DNA of 64,000 bases, taken from contig JANDLT010000014.1 of the NCBI GenBank assembly GCA_024330265.1, positions 31,594-95,593 of the forward strand, in the 5' to 3' direction. The notes below the pieces were generated by a model. It was not told the origin of the DNA. It made no database searches and was given only the letters and a program-made list of their open reading frames with translations. The position numbers and the translations under genes were made by a program. Positions 50,162 through 60,600 of this stretch are shown in pieces; positions within the stretch are counted from its first letter, which is position 1; every line of letters begins with the position of its first letter. Source of the DNA: Pyrinomonadaceae bacterium MAG19_C2-C3. GTDB taxonomy: Bacteria > Acidobacteriota > Blastocatellia > Pyrinomonadales > Pyrinomonadaceae.

Positions 50162-51694
50162 TCACACAAACATCTTTCCCGGATTGAGTATGCCGCGCGG
50201 GTCGAGGGCGTGTTTGATGCGCTTCATGGTTTCGATTTCGGCGGGCGAGAGTGCCATCGAAAGATAGGGTGCTTTGACATAACCGATGCCGTGTTCGCCG
50301 CTTATCGTGCCGCCCAAATCAATCGCCGCCTGAAACGATTCCTTCACACACAGGCGCGTGCGCGCGATGGCTTCCGCGTCTTCACGGTCACACATAAAAT
50401 TGACGTGAATGTTGCCGTCTCCGACGTGACCGAAATTGACGACGAAGGTTTGATGTTTGTCGGCAATCTCCGTCGCCCGCTCAATCAATTCCGGCACACG
50501 CGAACGCGGAACTACAAGGTCATTATTCAACTTCAATGTGCCATAGCGTTTAATCGCACTCGACAACGAACGCCGCACGTCCCACAACCTTTGTTCATCT
50601 TCAACCGACGCGGCGCGTTCGACATCGAAGCCGCCGCGCGCACGCAAAATTTCTTCGACCTGCCGCCCGTCCTTTTCGACTTCATCAACCGAACCGTCCA
50701 CCGCCGCGAGCAATAACGCTCCCGCGTCTTCGGGGAATTTGAGAACGCCCGCCGCTTCGACGACTTCAAGCGCACGCGCGTCCAAGACTTCGAGCGCGAC
50801 CGGAGTGATGCGGGCGCGCGTCAGTGCCGGAACACACTCGCACGCTTCTCGCATCGTGCGAAACGTCGCCCGCACGGTGCGCGTCGCTTCCGGCAAAGGA
50901 ATTAAGCGCAATGTAGCTTCGGTGATAATGCCGAGCATACCTTCCGAACCTGTCATCAACATCGTCAAATCAAAACCGACGACGTTCTTCGTCGTGCGCC
51001 CACCGGTCTTGATGATTTCACCCGTCGGCAGCACGACTTCCAAACCCAACACATAATGCTTCGTCACACCGTACTTCGCGCATCGTATCCCGCCCGCGTT
51101 CTCCGCGATGTTACCGCCGATAAAAGATTCTTTATACGAAGATGGGTCGGGCGGATAAAACAATCCTTCGGCTTCGACCGCCTGTTGCAAATCGTAAGTC
51201 GTTACTCCCGGTTCGGTGACGACACACAAATCGTCAAAATTGATTTCCTTAATCCGATTCATGCGGTCAGTCCCGATGACGATGCCGCCCTCTACGGGAA
51301 CAGCACCGCCCGTGTAACCCACGCCGCCGCCGCGCGCCGTGACGGGAAAGCCCACTTCATTCGCAAGCATGATAATCGCTGAAATCTCAACGGCGTTCGC
51401 CGGAAAGACGACGGCTTCGGGCGCGAATTTCTCCTTCACCGCATCTTGCGAATAAGGCTCGAAACGATTCGGGTCAACGATGATGTTTTCATCGCCGACG
51501 ATTTCACGAAGGCGCGCACGCACGCCATCATCCGATGCCGGAGTCGTCGCGCGGCGCGTTCCCCTCACGAACGACACGCCCGAAGGCGGCGTATCCGCGA
51601 CCGAATCGGAGACGGCTTCGGTGATTGATGAAGGCGTGGCGGTTGATTGTCGGCTCACTTTTTTTAACCTCTCAAATGTACTTTCTCTTTGCAT
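50162..51694 (-). CDS. glcD: FAD-linked oxidase, GlcD/D-lactate dehydrogenase type
   Basis: A 510-residue flavoprotein. The PCMH-type FAD domain has AVVFPANAVEISAIIMLANE, VTARGGGVGYTGGAVPVEGG and GGNIAENAGGIRCAKYGVTK. The C-terminal domain has the cap and the signature VNFGHVGDGNIHVNF with ISGEHGIGYVKAPYL. Members oxidise D-2-hydroxy acids such as glycolate or D-lactate. glcE and glcF partners are not adjacent, so the substrate and electron acceptor are uncertain. The N-terminal ~55 residues are polar and low-complexity; a start within them is possible. The gene upstream ends 5 bp before it, suggesting co-transcription. Confidence 0.9.
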   Translation of the reverse strand: MQRESTFERLKKVSRQSTATPSSITEAVSDSVADTPPSGVSFVRGTRRATTPASDDGVRARLREIVGDENIIVDPNRFEPYSQDAVKEKFAPEAVVFPANAVEISAIIMLANEVGFPVTARGGGVGYTGGAVPVEGGIVIGTDRMNRIKEINFDDLCVVTEPGVTTYDLQQAVEAEGLFYPPDPSSYKESFIGGNIAENAGGIRCAKYGVTKHYVLGLEVVLPTGEIIKTGGRTTKNVVGFDLTMLMTGSEGMLGIITEATLRLIPLPEATRTVRATFRTMREACECVPALTRARITPVALEVLDARALEVVEAAGVLKFPEDAGALLLAAVDGSVDEVEKDGRQVEEILRARGGFDVERAASVEDEQRLWDVRRSLSSAIKRYGTLKLNNDLVVPRSRVPELIERATEIADKHQTFVVNFGHVGDGNIHVNFMCDREDAEAIARTRLCVKESFQAAIDLGGTISGEHGIGYVKAPYLSMALSPAEIETMKRIKHALDPRGILNPGKMFV

Positions 51695-51699
51695 CTTCT

Positions 51700-52500
51700 T
51701 TAATTGTTTGGCTGTTCGCCAAACTGAATCTGCGATGCGCCGCCCATGCGCGCCGCGTCCGCGACTTCCAGCACCAAGCCGTAATTCGTTTCCGCATCGG
51801 CGTCTATTCTGACGATGCGTTCGCCCGCCGGTTTCGCGGATAGAAGCGTGGCGAGGCGCGCGTTGAGTTCGGCTTTTGTGACTTCGATGCCGCCGACGTA
51901 AAACTTGCCGTCACGACTGATGAACACAATCACAGGGGCGACATTGACCGTCGCATTGATTCCCGCGCTTGTTTGCGTGGCGGTGTTTGTCGCGGTATCC
52001 GTCGCGTTGTTCGTCGCAGTCGAAGCGTTCGATACGAGTTGCGTGACCGCGATGCGCCACATCACGGGGGCGCACGTCAAACGCAAACCGGGCGCGTCCG
52101 TTTCCGCCCGTTCGCCCGCCGCGAACGCGCTGACGGTGAACAATCCAGACCCGCACCGCACGCCCGCCGTATCGTAAAACGAGACGCGCCCGGCAACAAA
52201 CGTGATGAACGATTGCCCTTGATTTTCGACGATGAAGCGTATGCCGCGTGCGGGCGCATCCGACGCTCCGGCAAGATTCGTATCGCGCAAAGTCGCGGCG
52301 AGTCTGACTTGCGCGTCCGTCGTCGTTGTGAGCGCGACGGCACTTAACGGCACACGTCCATCGTTCGCAGACTGTGCGACGGGTGAAGGCGGAACGGTCG
52401 CGGGCGAGGTGGCTTGTTGCGCGCAGATTGACGCGCCGCCGATGATTAACGCCAAACCCGCGCGCATGACGTTTGCCAGATTAGCTTTGATTGTTTTCAT
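51700..52500 (-). CDS. Secreted protein with ExbD/TolR-like C-terminal domain
   Basis: 266 residues from the ATG at 52500 (MKTIKANLAN); the frame extends further upstream but without coding features. Signal peptide (AGLALIIGGASICAQQ). The C-terminal ~75 residues (VIVFISRDGKFYVGGIEVTK, AELNARLATLL, VRIDADAETNYGLVLEVADA) match the periplasmic domain of ExbD/TolR, including the RIDADAETNYG segment. The usual ExbD transmembrane helix with its Asp is absent, so it cannot act as a proton-channel subunit. The middle is Thr/Ala-rich. The role of a free ExbD-like domain is unknown. It precedes the FAD oxidase gene by 5 bp. Confidence 0.75.
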   Translation of the reverse strand: MKTIKANLANVMRAGLALIIGGASICAQQATSPATVPPSPVAQSANDGRVPLSAVALTTTTDAQVRLAATLRDTNLAGASDAPARGIRFIVENQGQSFITFVAGRVSFYDTAGVRCGSGLFTVSAFAAGERAETDAPGLRLTCAPVMWRIAVTQLVSNASTATNNATDTATNTATQTSAGINATVNVAPVIVFISRDGKFYVGGIEVTKAELNARLATLLSAKPAGERIVRIDADAETNYGLVLEVADAARMGGASQIQFGEQPNN

Positions 52501-52589
52501 AAACTTTGTTCGTCGCCCGTTCCGGTTATCCACAAAAGAAGCTTGTGCCAGCTTAACAGACTTCGCCACGCACGAATCATGTTCGCCCG

Positions 52590-52832
52590 TCAAACGCCGA
52601 AGCGTATCAAGTCTCGCTCAAGCGAGTTAAGCAGAACGACGTTACTTTGATTCGCAACGCGCGTATCGGCAAGCCAGCGACGCAAACGCTTCGCTTCCTC
52701 GACGTTGGCGATGCGACACGCTCCGGTCAGTGCCAGCGTCACCAGACACTCCGGCGCGCCGTGCGTCACGAGTGCCGATTGCAACGCCGCCTGCTCACGC
52801 GCATCAATCGTTACCAGCCAGTTGATTTCCAT
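52590..52832 (-). CDS. Small helical protein, unknown
   Basis: An 80-residue frame (MEINWLVTIDAREQAALQSA) that is mostly helical with a basic C-terminal half (EEAKRLRRWLADTRVANQSN). No family recognised and no clear ribosome binding site. An AGTGGTC array starts 4 bp from its ATG. It ends 89 bp before the secreted ExbD-like gene. Could be a real small gene or fortuitous. Confidence 0.5.
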   Translation of the reverse strand: MEINWLVTIDAREQAALQSALVTHGAPECLVTLALTGACRIANVEEAKRLRRWLADTRVANQSNVVLLNSLERDLIRFGV

Positions 52833-52835
52833 GTG

Positions 52836-52960
52836 TTAGTGGTCAGTGGTCAGTGGTCAGTGGAGCATGAGATTTATGATTGAGATGTCAAGCACAAAGT
52901 TGAAAGTCAATGAGCGCGGTCTTTGCTTTACTGACCACTGACCACTGACTTCTGACCACC
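52836..52960. repeat. AGTGGTC heptamer inverted repeat
   Basis: Left arm 52836-52863 (four AGTGGTC units), right arm 52931-52960 (complement of AGTGGTC, AGTGGTC, AGAAGTC-like units). The right arm encodes the C-terminal SGGQKSVVSGQ of the CDF gene, whose stop follows immediately at 52928. Confidence 0.9.
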
Positions 52961-53905
52961 GGATTCAAAGCACGGCATTCCGGCATGACACGGTTCGATG
53001 AGTCCGGTCGCGGCATTGATGGTTTCGAGTTGAATCGTGAGGTGGTCAATTCCGAAGCGGTCGTGGAGTTTCGCGCCGAGGGTTTTTAGCAATTCGGTTT
53101 GCGTCGCGGTCGGTGCGTGGACAACGTGAACGCTCAGAGCGTCGCGTCCCGATGTGATTGTCCAGACGTGCAAATCGTGCATGTCGCGCACGCCGTTGGT
53201 TTCACGTATCGTTTCTTCGACCGCCGCGAAGTTGATATGAGCGGGTGTGCCTTCGAGTAAAACATTCGTCGCTTCGCGTATCAGATGCCACGAACTCCAC
53301 AGGATAAGCAGGGTGATGACGACGCTGATAATCGGGTCGGCGATGTACCAGCCGTAAAAATGGATGAGTATTCCGGCGGTAATCGCGGCGACCGAGCCGA
53401 GCGCGTCGCCGATGATATGCAGCCACGCGCCGTGCAGATTAAGATTTTCTTCGTGGCTGCCGTGCAGTAAGTAAGCACTTACCAGATTAACGCACAAGCC
53501 GCCGAACGCAATCGCCATCATCAAGCCGCTCTCGACTTGCGCGGGATTCATTAAGCGTTCGTAAGCTTCACGAAAGATGAACAGCGAAACGACGACGAGC
53601 GTGACGCCGTTAATCAACGCCGCGAGAATCTCTATCCGGTGATAACCGAACGTCTTGCGCGCCGTCGCCGGACGACGCGAAAACCACGCCGCGAACAAGG
53701 CGAGCGCGAGGGCAGCGACATCGGTCAGCATATGCCCGGCATCGGCAAGCAACGCGAGCGAACCCGCGTACCAACCGCCAACCGCTTCGGCAACCATATA
53801 TAAAGCGGTCAAACACAACACCAGACTTAGGCGGTTGTTCGTTCCGTGCGCGTGCGTCCCATGATGATGATGATGGTGCGAAGCGGATGCGTTCGTTGCG
53901 GTCAT
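52928..53905 (-). CDS. Cation diffusion facilitator (Zn/Co/Cd exporter, CzcD type)
   Basis: 325 residues from the ATG at 53905, which has AAAGGTG at a good distance; the frame extends upstream without features. A His-rich N-terminus (HHHHHHGTHAHG) is typical of zinc CDF proteins. Transmembrane helices carry the metal sites: HxxxD in LLADAGHMLTDVAALALALF and HIIGDALGSVAAITAGILIH. The C-terminal ferredoxin-like cytoplasmic domain has MHDLHVWTITSGRDALSVHV. It exports divalent metal by proton antiport. Its last ~11 residues come from an AGTGGTC repeat. No regulator adjacent. Confidence 0.93.
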   Translation of the reverse strand: MTATNASASHHHHHHGTHAHGTNNRLSLVLCLTALYMVAEAVGGWYAGSLALLADAGHMLTDVAALALALFAAWFSRRPATARKTFGYHRIEILAALINGVTLVVVSLFIFREAYERLMNPAQVESGLMMAIAFGGLCVNLVSAYLLHGSHEENLNLHGAWLHIIGDALGSVAAITAGILIHFYGWYIADPIISVVITLLILWSSWHLIREATNVLLEGTPAHINFAAVEETIRETNGVRDMHDLHVWTITSGRDALSVHVVHAPTATQTELLKTLGAKLHDRFGIDHLTIQLETINAATGLIEPCHAGMPCFESGGQKSVVSGQ

Positions 53906-54094
53906 AACTGCACCTTTTGTCGCACACTTCGCATTGTTCGTCGGGAACGAATTTGAAGCATCAACCCGCTTGAAAAATGGGTGTCTGACTTCGCTTGAAT
54001 CATAAAAACTTTGTCCGGCATGACTTGCAAGATAGCAAGCCGCACCGGACAAAATCAAATCGCACTTCGCCCTTCTCGCATGCCTTCGTCCGGC

Positions 54095-55081
<987 letters not shown>

Positions 55082-55083
55082 CT

Positions 55084-56286
55084 TCATTCAATCATATTGA
55101 GCATCGAGATTGATGAGGTGGGTGGTGGTTTGACGGGAGCGGTGGGCGTGTTGTCGGGCATCGTGAAATCTTCGCCGGAAGATAAGCCTTTGAGGGCTAG
55201 CATCAGGTTGTTCGAGTTGGTGGCGAAGGTCAAGCCGTCTTCGAGCGCGACGATTTTTTGTTCAATCAGCTTTCTGATAACCGAATCGAAATCCTGCATC
55301 CCTTCGAGTTCGCCGTCACGCATCGCATCGAGCAGAGACTTACCGTTTGATTCGCCTTCCTTGATGTACTCCCTTGTGCGCGGCGTGGACTTTAGGATTT
55401 CAACCGCCGCGATGCGCCCGCCGCTTGTGCCGTCGGCGTTTAGGCGCGGAATCAAACGCTGTGAAACGATGAAGCGAAAGGTTTGCGAGAGGCGCGTGCG
55501 AATCACGGCTTCCTCGTTTTTCGGATACAGCCCGATGATGCGGTCAATGGTTTTCGCGGCGTCAATCGTGTGCATCGAAGACAAAACGAGGTGTCCGGTT
55601 TCGGCGGCTTCCAAAGCGATTTCCGTCGTCTCGAAGTCGCGCATCTCGCCGATTAAAATCACCTTCGGAGCCTGACGAAGCGCGGCGCGCAACGCACTCG
55701 GAAAGTCTTGCGCGTCCGTGCCGATTTCGCGTTGGTTGATGGTCGAAAGATTGTGCGCGTGAAGAAACTCAATCGGGTCTTCGATGGTCACGACGTGGTG
55801 ACGTTTGGTTTGATTTATCTGACTTAGAATCGCGGCAAGCGTCGAAGATTTACCGACGCCCGTGGGTCCCGTAATCAGCACGATGCCGTTTCTAAGTTCG
55901 GCGGTTTCGGCAAGTTGGGTGGGAAGTTTAAGCGAAGCAATCGTCGGCACACCGTTCGGAATCACACGCATCACGATGGAAAACGTGCCGCGTTGTTGAA
56001 AGATATTAACGCGAAACCGCGTGCGCGACGGTAAGCTATAACTCAAATCACACGAACCGGAACGCACGAGTTTGGCGGTCGCATCGGGATGTCCGCGAAG
56101 CAAAGTGAGGGCGATGATTTCCGTGTGATACGGCGTCAGACGTTCGAGTCCGAGAGGTTGGACGGAATTCAGTTCGCCGTTCATCTCGACCTGCGGCGGC
56201 GCGCCGACGGAAAAGTTAAGATCGCTGATGCGATTGGAGACAAGCAGCATCCGCTCAAGCACCGGCGGCAAATCGAAGTAGCTCAT
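55084..56286 (-). CDS. pilT: Type IV pilus retraction ATPase PilT
   Basis: A 400-residue GspE/PilT-family ATPase. N-terminal PAS-like domain (MLLVSNRISDLNFSVGAPPQ). Walker A GPTGVGKSST, aspartate box (HHVVTIEDPIEFLH), Walker B LIGEMRDFETTEIAL and His box GHLVLSSMHTIDAAK are intact. The C-terminal domain contains SQRLIPRLNADGTSGGRIAA, close to the PilT signature, followed by a longer tail (about 40 residues) than in classical PilT. It should power pilus retraction; other pilus genes are not in this window except the pseudopilin-like and pilin-like proteins. Upstream of it begins the RHS island. Confidence 0.93.
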   Translation of the reverse strand: MSYFDLPPVLERMLLVSNRISDLNFSVGAPPQVEMNGELNSVQPLGLERLTPYHTEIIALTLLRGHPDATAKLVRSGSCDLSYSLPSRTRFRVNIFQQRGTFSIVMRVIPNGVPTIASLKLPTQLAETAELRNGIVLITGPTGVGKSSTLAAILSQINQTKRHHVVTIEDPIEFLHAHNLSTINQREIGTDAQDFPSALRAALRQAPKVILIGEMRDFETTEIALEAAETGHLVLSSMHTIDAAKTIDRIIGLYPKNEEAVIRTRLSQTFRFIVSQRLIPRLNADGTSGGRIAAVEILKSTPRTREYIKEGESNGKSLLDAMRDGELEGMQDFDSVIRKLIEQKIVALEDGLTFATNSNNLMLALKGLSSGEDFTMPDNTPTAPVKPPPTSSISMLNMIE

Positions 56287-56377
56287 CGAAGTTTTTGGTT
56301 TCTGCGGCGGAAGTAAAAAAGCGTGTAGCGGAAGAAGATGCGTGAAGGCGGGAGAGGTTCGCGGTGAGGGTCAAACA

Positions 56378-56807
56378 TCACCGCAAGCATCTTCGCTTAT
56401 CGCACGCGGAAAACGCAAGCACGATTTTTATCAGATTGACCTCTCCACCTTCAAACCCAATCGGGTCTTCGCTGATGAACCTGCCGACCATCGCGTCGTA
56501 CCACCGTGCGCGGTAGTAGTAAAGTCCCGTGAACTCGTCGCGCTCTCTGCCCGTAAATGTGTACCTCGTTCTGGGGCTGGCGGGCGTGTCGCCGAAGCTG
56601 TCATACGTCATCCGCTCCACGACATTGCCTTGCGTATCGGTTAAAGCCGTCGTCGAACCCAAGTGGTCGTGTGTGAAGTAGAACACTCCCGCAGGCGACG
56701 CTTGCCGCAGCTTCTCATCCACTCTAAGTCCGTTGAGGTATTCCGTCACGCTGCCGTCGGAGTTCAAGTCTCTGACCACATCTTGCCCGTCATAGACGAA
56801 TATTCAG
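56378..56807 (-). pseudogene. Displaced, truncated RHS core tip
   Basis: The frame from just after a stop at ~56807 (FVYDGQDVVRDLNSDGSVTE) through GVFYFTHDHLGSTTALTDTQ, ERMTYDSFGDTP and YYYRARWYDAMVGRFISEDP matches the RHS core end of the main gene at about 58160-58540 almost residue for residue. It has no N-terminal repeats, starts in the middle of a repeat and ends early (GGEVNL then an unrelated 17-residue tail in place of YAYVWNNPARFRDPSG). It starts within 3 bp of the stop of the pilin-like gene. Reads as an orphan RHS tip left by recombination, probably not translated. Confidence 0.8.
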
Positions 56808-56809
56808 GA

Positions 56810-57274
56810 TTACATTAGAAGGTCGTTGACGTTCGCTGGCTTGCCGTAACTCACACGAACATCGGAATTAGTCGAATCTATGTAGAAGTGGGGTCTGGGA
56901 CTAGACTGAGAAGCAGAAACGTCTTGCGGGTCGGCGGTGGCACTGAAGAACGCAGGTTCTCCGTCGCCCGCCTGTTTCACAGTGATCGTATAAACGTAAC
57001 CGCGCGCCGCAGGGATTTCGTAGCGGGAAGCATCTGTTAAGTATCCGGCAGCGCGTAGCTGTTCGAGAGTACCGTAGCGGGCGTTGGCAGCCGTGTATCT
57101 CTTCTGCGCTTCGGCTATGCCCTTTAGCTCTTTGATTGCTTCGATCTCGTAATCCACATTAGGGTTATAGCTGCGGAAGCATGGAATTACAACGCCCATA
57201 ACGAAAGCGAATAGGCATGTTACGCCGATGGCGACCATGAAGCGCGGAGATTTCAGTGCTTTGAGCAAACTCAT
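56810..57274 (-). CDS. Pilin-like secreted/membrane protein in the RHS island
   Basis: A 154-residue protein with an N-terminal transmembrane helix (FMVAIGVTCLFAFVMGVVIP) but no clear prepilin peptidase site. The helix-strand pattern that follows (IEAIKELKGIAEAQKRYTAA, NARYGTLEQLRAAGYLTDAS, ARGYVYTITVKQAGDGEPAF) resembles the globular part of type IV pilin-like and GspH/DUF proteins in Acidobacteriota. Lies 8 bp after the gene at 57283 and ends directly at the displaced RHS tip. Could be an unrelated passenger or belong to the RHS island. Confidence 0.65.
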   Translation of the reverse strand: MSLLKALKSPRFMVAIGVTCLFAFVMGVVIPCFRSYNPNVDYEIEAIKELKGIAEAQKRYTAANARYGTLEQLRAAGYLTDASRYEIPAARGYVYTITVKQAGDGEPAFFSATADPQDVSASQSSPRPHFYIDSTNSDVRVSYGKPANVNDLLM

Positions 57275-57282
57275 AATTTTCT

Positions 57283-57678
57283 TCAGGCTGACCCTTTTGG
57301 AATCAGTTTTCCTGAAAAGAAGAAAATAACCTCTCCGTCTTCATACTCTTGCACATCCATAATCAATGTCTCTGCAAGAGAACTGTATCTCAGCCCTCGC
57401 TTCACATCTCGCATACCGTGAATTTGCTTCTGCTGAGGGTCATGGGTAATTGCACCATATCTTTCATCAGGCTCTCCTAGAATGTTCAAAAAGTCTTCAA
57501 AGGTTTTAGCAGATGTTACCCTCTCTTTTAGCTGAATCATCTCCGTGACTGAAGGTGTTGTGAACACGTTTCCTCTTTCTGACTTTGGTAGTCGCCTTAT
57601 GCAGGATAGACGCACCGGAGTTCCATGCCCATTTACGAAAAAGACCGCACATACACTTTGCCAAGAGCCTTGTGGCAC
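57283..57678 (-). CDS. Small unknown protein next to RHS tip, candidate immunity protein
   Basis: The frame spans 131 residues. A GTG at 57567 preceded by AGAGG, or an ATG at 57540 (MIQLKERVTS), are likelier starts than 57678. Recognisable parts: KTFEDFLNILGEPDERYG, QKQIHGMRDVKRGLRYSSLA and EDGEVIFFFSGKLIPKG, a small alpha/beta protein. It is the first gene after the RHS stop on the same strand, the usual place for the immunity protein of an RHS/polymorphic toxin, and is more A/T-rich than the core. No specific immunity family was recognised, so this is a positional inference. Confidence 0.6.
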   Translation of the reverse strand: MPQGSWQSVCAVFFVNGHGTPVRLSCIRRLPKSERGNVFTTPSVTEMIQLKERVTSAKTFEDFLNILGEPDERYGAITHDPQQKQIHGMRDVKRGLRYSSLAETLIMDVQEYEDGEVIFFFSGKLIPKGSA

Positions 57679-57685
57679 ACAGCTA

Positions 57686-60600
57686 TTATGGATATGGAAC
57701 TTCGACTGTTCCTATAATGATTTCGGGTGGACATTCTCCATAGTTCGGGTGCGCTATCATGCGCTTGGATTTCGCGCAAAAATATATACATCTCTCCGGT
57801 GTTGATGATGCCGGTACGAATGTGCATCTTTCAAATCCGGGCGGCATGGGCGGCGGGAAAGGGATGACCCTACCCGGCTTATCTGGCGTGTCGCATGTAA
57901 TCGGAGGGGGCGGCGGTATTGGCGGATGCGTCAACGGATTCCACGGTTGTTCAGCAAGCCATTCGCCCAACTGCCATGCGCCGTAAATCGCCGCCGCCCC
58001 TGCCGCCGCCACCGCGACGGCGGGTGCTGCCGCTGCTGCCGCCGCCGCCGCCGCACCGTAACCACCGGCTGCCCCGGCTGCCGCCGCTGCTCCGCCACCG
58101 AGAATGAGTGCATCTCCGCTTAAACCCGACGGGTCGCGGAAACGAGCCGGATTGTTCCACACATAAGCGTAGAGGTTCACATCGCCGCCCCCGAACCCAA
58201 TCGGGTCTTCGCTGATAAACCTGCCAGATTGAGCGTCGTACCATCTCGCACGATAGTAATAAAGCCCCGTGTCGGCATCGAACTCTCTACCCGTGTATGT
58301 ATAGCGCGTGCGTGTGCTTCCCGTGCCGTTGCCAAACGCATCGTAAGTCATGCGCTCGACCACATTGCCCGCCGCATCCGTCAACGCCGTCGTACTCCCA
58401 AGCTGGTCAGCCGTGAAGTAGAACACTCCTGCCGCGCTCGTTTGTCGCAGTTTCTCGTCAACTCCTAGTCCGTTTAAGTAATCGGTTGTCGTCCCGTCTT
58501 GGTAAATGTCGCGCACCACATCTTGATTGTCATAGACGAACTTCGTTAGCTGCCCCGTGCTTGTACTCCGCTCAATCCGTCTTCCCAGCGCGTCATATTT
58601 GTAGTTGACGCTCACACCATCAGGACGCACCACGCGCGTTAGGCGGTTCTCGTAATCCCAGATGTAAGTAGTCGTTCCCGCGCTGTCCGTCTTCGTGATG
58701 AGATTACCGTTATTGTCATACTGGTAAGTCACACCATTGGCACTCGCCAACTTGTTGAACCCTTGATATGTGTTGTTCGCGCTCTGGTGCGAACTCGTGC
58801 GGTTGCCTACCGCGTCGTAAGCATAACTCTCTGTTGGTGTGTTCGGACGCGCGGCGGAAGTCAACCTATCAAGCGTGTCATAGCCGTAAGTTTGACTGCC
58901 CTCTCCATCAACCTTCTGCGTGATGTTGCCCGTCGCGTTGTAAGCGTATTGATTATCGGTGATGCTTGCCGTTTGCGTCGCGTCCGCCAACCTTGTCAAA
59001 CGATTCAATCCGTCGTACCGGTAAGCAGTCGTCACGCCGTTTGGCAGACTTCGTGACGTAAGTTTGTTCGTCACATCATAAGCGTAAGCTACCGTCGCCC
59101 CCGCACCGTCCGTCAGTTGTGCCAGCCGGTTGAGCGTGTCGTACCCGTAAGTAGCAATCGTCGTCGTGCCAAGTTTCAACTCCGTCCGATTGCCGTTGGC
59201 GTCGTAAGCATAGCCAAGCGTCTGCCCCCATACATCCGTCACGCCACTCACCTGCCCTGAATCATCATAACGAATCGCCACCGCGCCGTTGCTATTCGTG
59301 GCTTGGGTTAAATGCGATAACTTATCGTAAGTGTATGTCACCGTCGTCGCATCCGGGTAAGCCGTCGTCGTCAAGCGGTTAAGTGCATCGTAAGCATGGT
59401 TGGTCAGCACCCCGTTATAGTCGGTGCGTTGCGTCCGATTGCCCACCGCATCGTAAGCGAAACTCATCGCGTTGCCGTCCCTGCTTGTTTCAATGACGCG
59501 CCCTAAAGCGTCGTAAGCAAACGTGTAGCGTTGCCCGATAGCATCAATGATTGCCGTCACGTTTGACCGCGCGTTGTATTCGTACCGGGTTATTTGCAGC
59601 GTCGGGTCAGTCAGCTTTATCAGCCGGTTGCTGCCGTCGTATTCGTAAAGTGTAATGCGCCCCGCTTGGTCAATCTTCTTCTTGACGTTGCCGCCCGCGT
59701 CGTATTCGATAGTTTCCGTGAGCCTCGTTGCGCCGCTTGCCGCCGCCGGGTAGATGGTTTTCACCAATCGGTTGAACTCGTCGTATTCATAGTTCGTCGT
59801 GTTGCCGAGCGCGTCCGTTCTGCCCGTCAAGTTCGACATCAAATCATACTTATATACGGTGGTTTTACCGGCAGCATTGATTTCGCGGGTTAAACGATGT
59901 GCGCCGTCATACCGGTAAGTCGTATCATTGACGTGCGTCACGGGCGTCGGCGTAGGTGGCGGTGTCGGGCTTGCTGACGGCGTTGGTGACGGCATTGGTG
60001 TCGGTGTCGGTGTCGGTTCTGCCAGCAATAGCGTTGGTGCTTTACCGGCGCGATCCCACGTCGCTTGTCCGCCCCAGAGTGTGAACGACATGCCGTTGAG
60101 CGTGTGTCCTTCAAGCCCTACCGCGCTGGCAGGCACTTCTAAGCGTATCCATCGTCCCGCTTCCGGCAATGCACCCATGTTGCGCCGTGAGTCGGTTCCG
60201 TCTGCGCCCCACGAGATGTTATTAGCCCCCCAGTAGGCACGATGTTCCCAACTACTACCATCGTTCCATTGAAGCAACACCTCGCTCGGTGTATTTACAG
60301 GATCGAGATATACATACGCGACGAGCACCTCTCCGGTGCTGACCGGAAGCGTTGCCGTTACGTTTGAAAAATCATGCATATGCAGACCGGACATCGCGCG
60401 AGAAGGGTGCGCCGATGTGCCGGAAACGGGTTTTGGATTAATTCCCGCCCAGTTCCATTCTTCACCGTAGCTTGTTAGCACAGCCCCCGCCGGCAATCCG
60501 TCTTCCACCCATACCGTATCGTTAGCCGAACCCGCAGGCGGCGTTGGCAAGACCTGTGATTGAGCGGCTTTACCGGCGTGATCCCACGCTGCGCGACCGT

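Noticed and set aside
52590..52832. 80-residue gene as an antitoxin
   Set aside because: No adjacent toxin-like gene and no DNA-binding motif; kept only as an unknown small gene.
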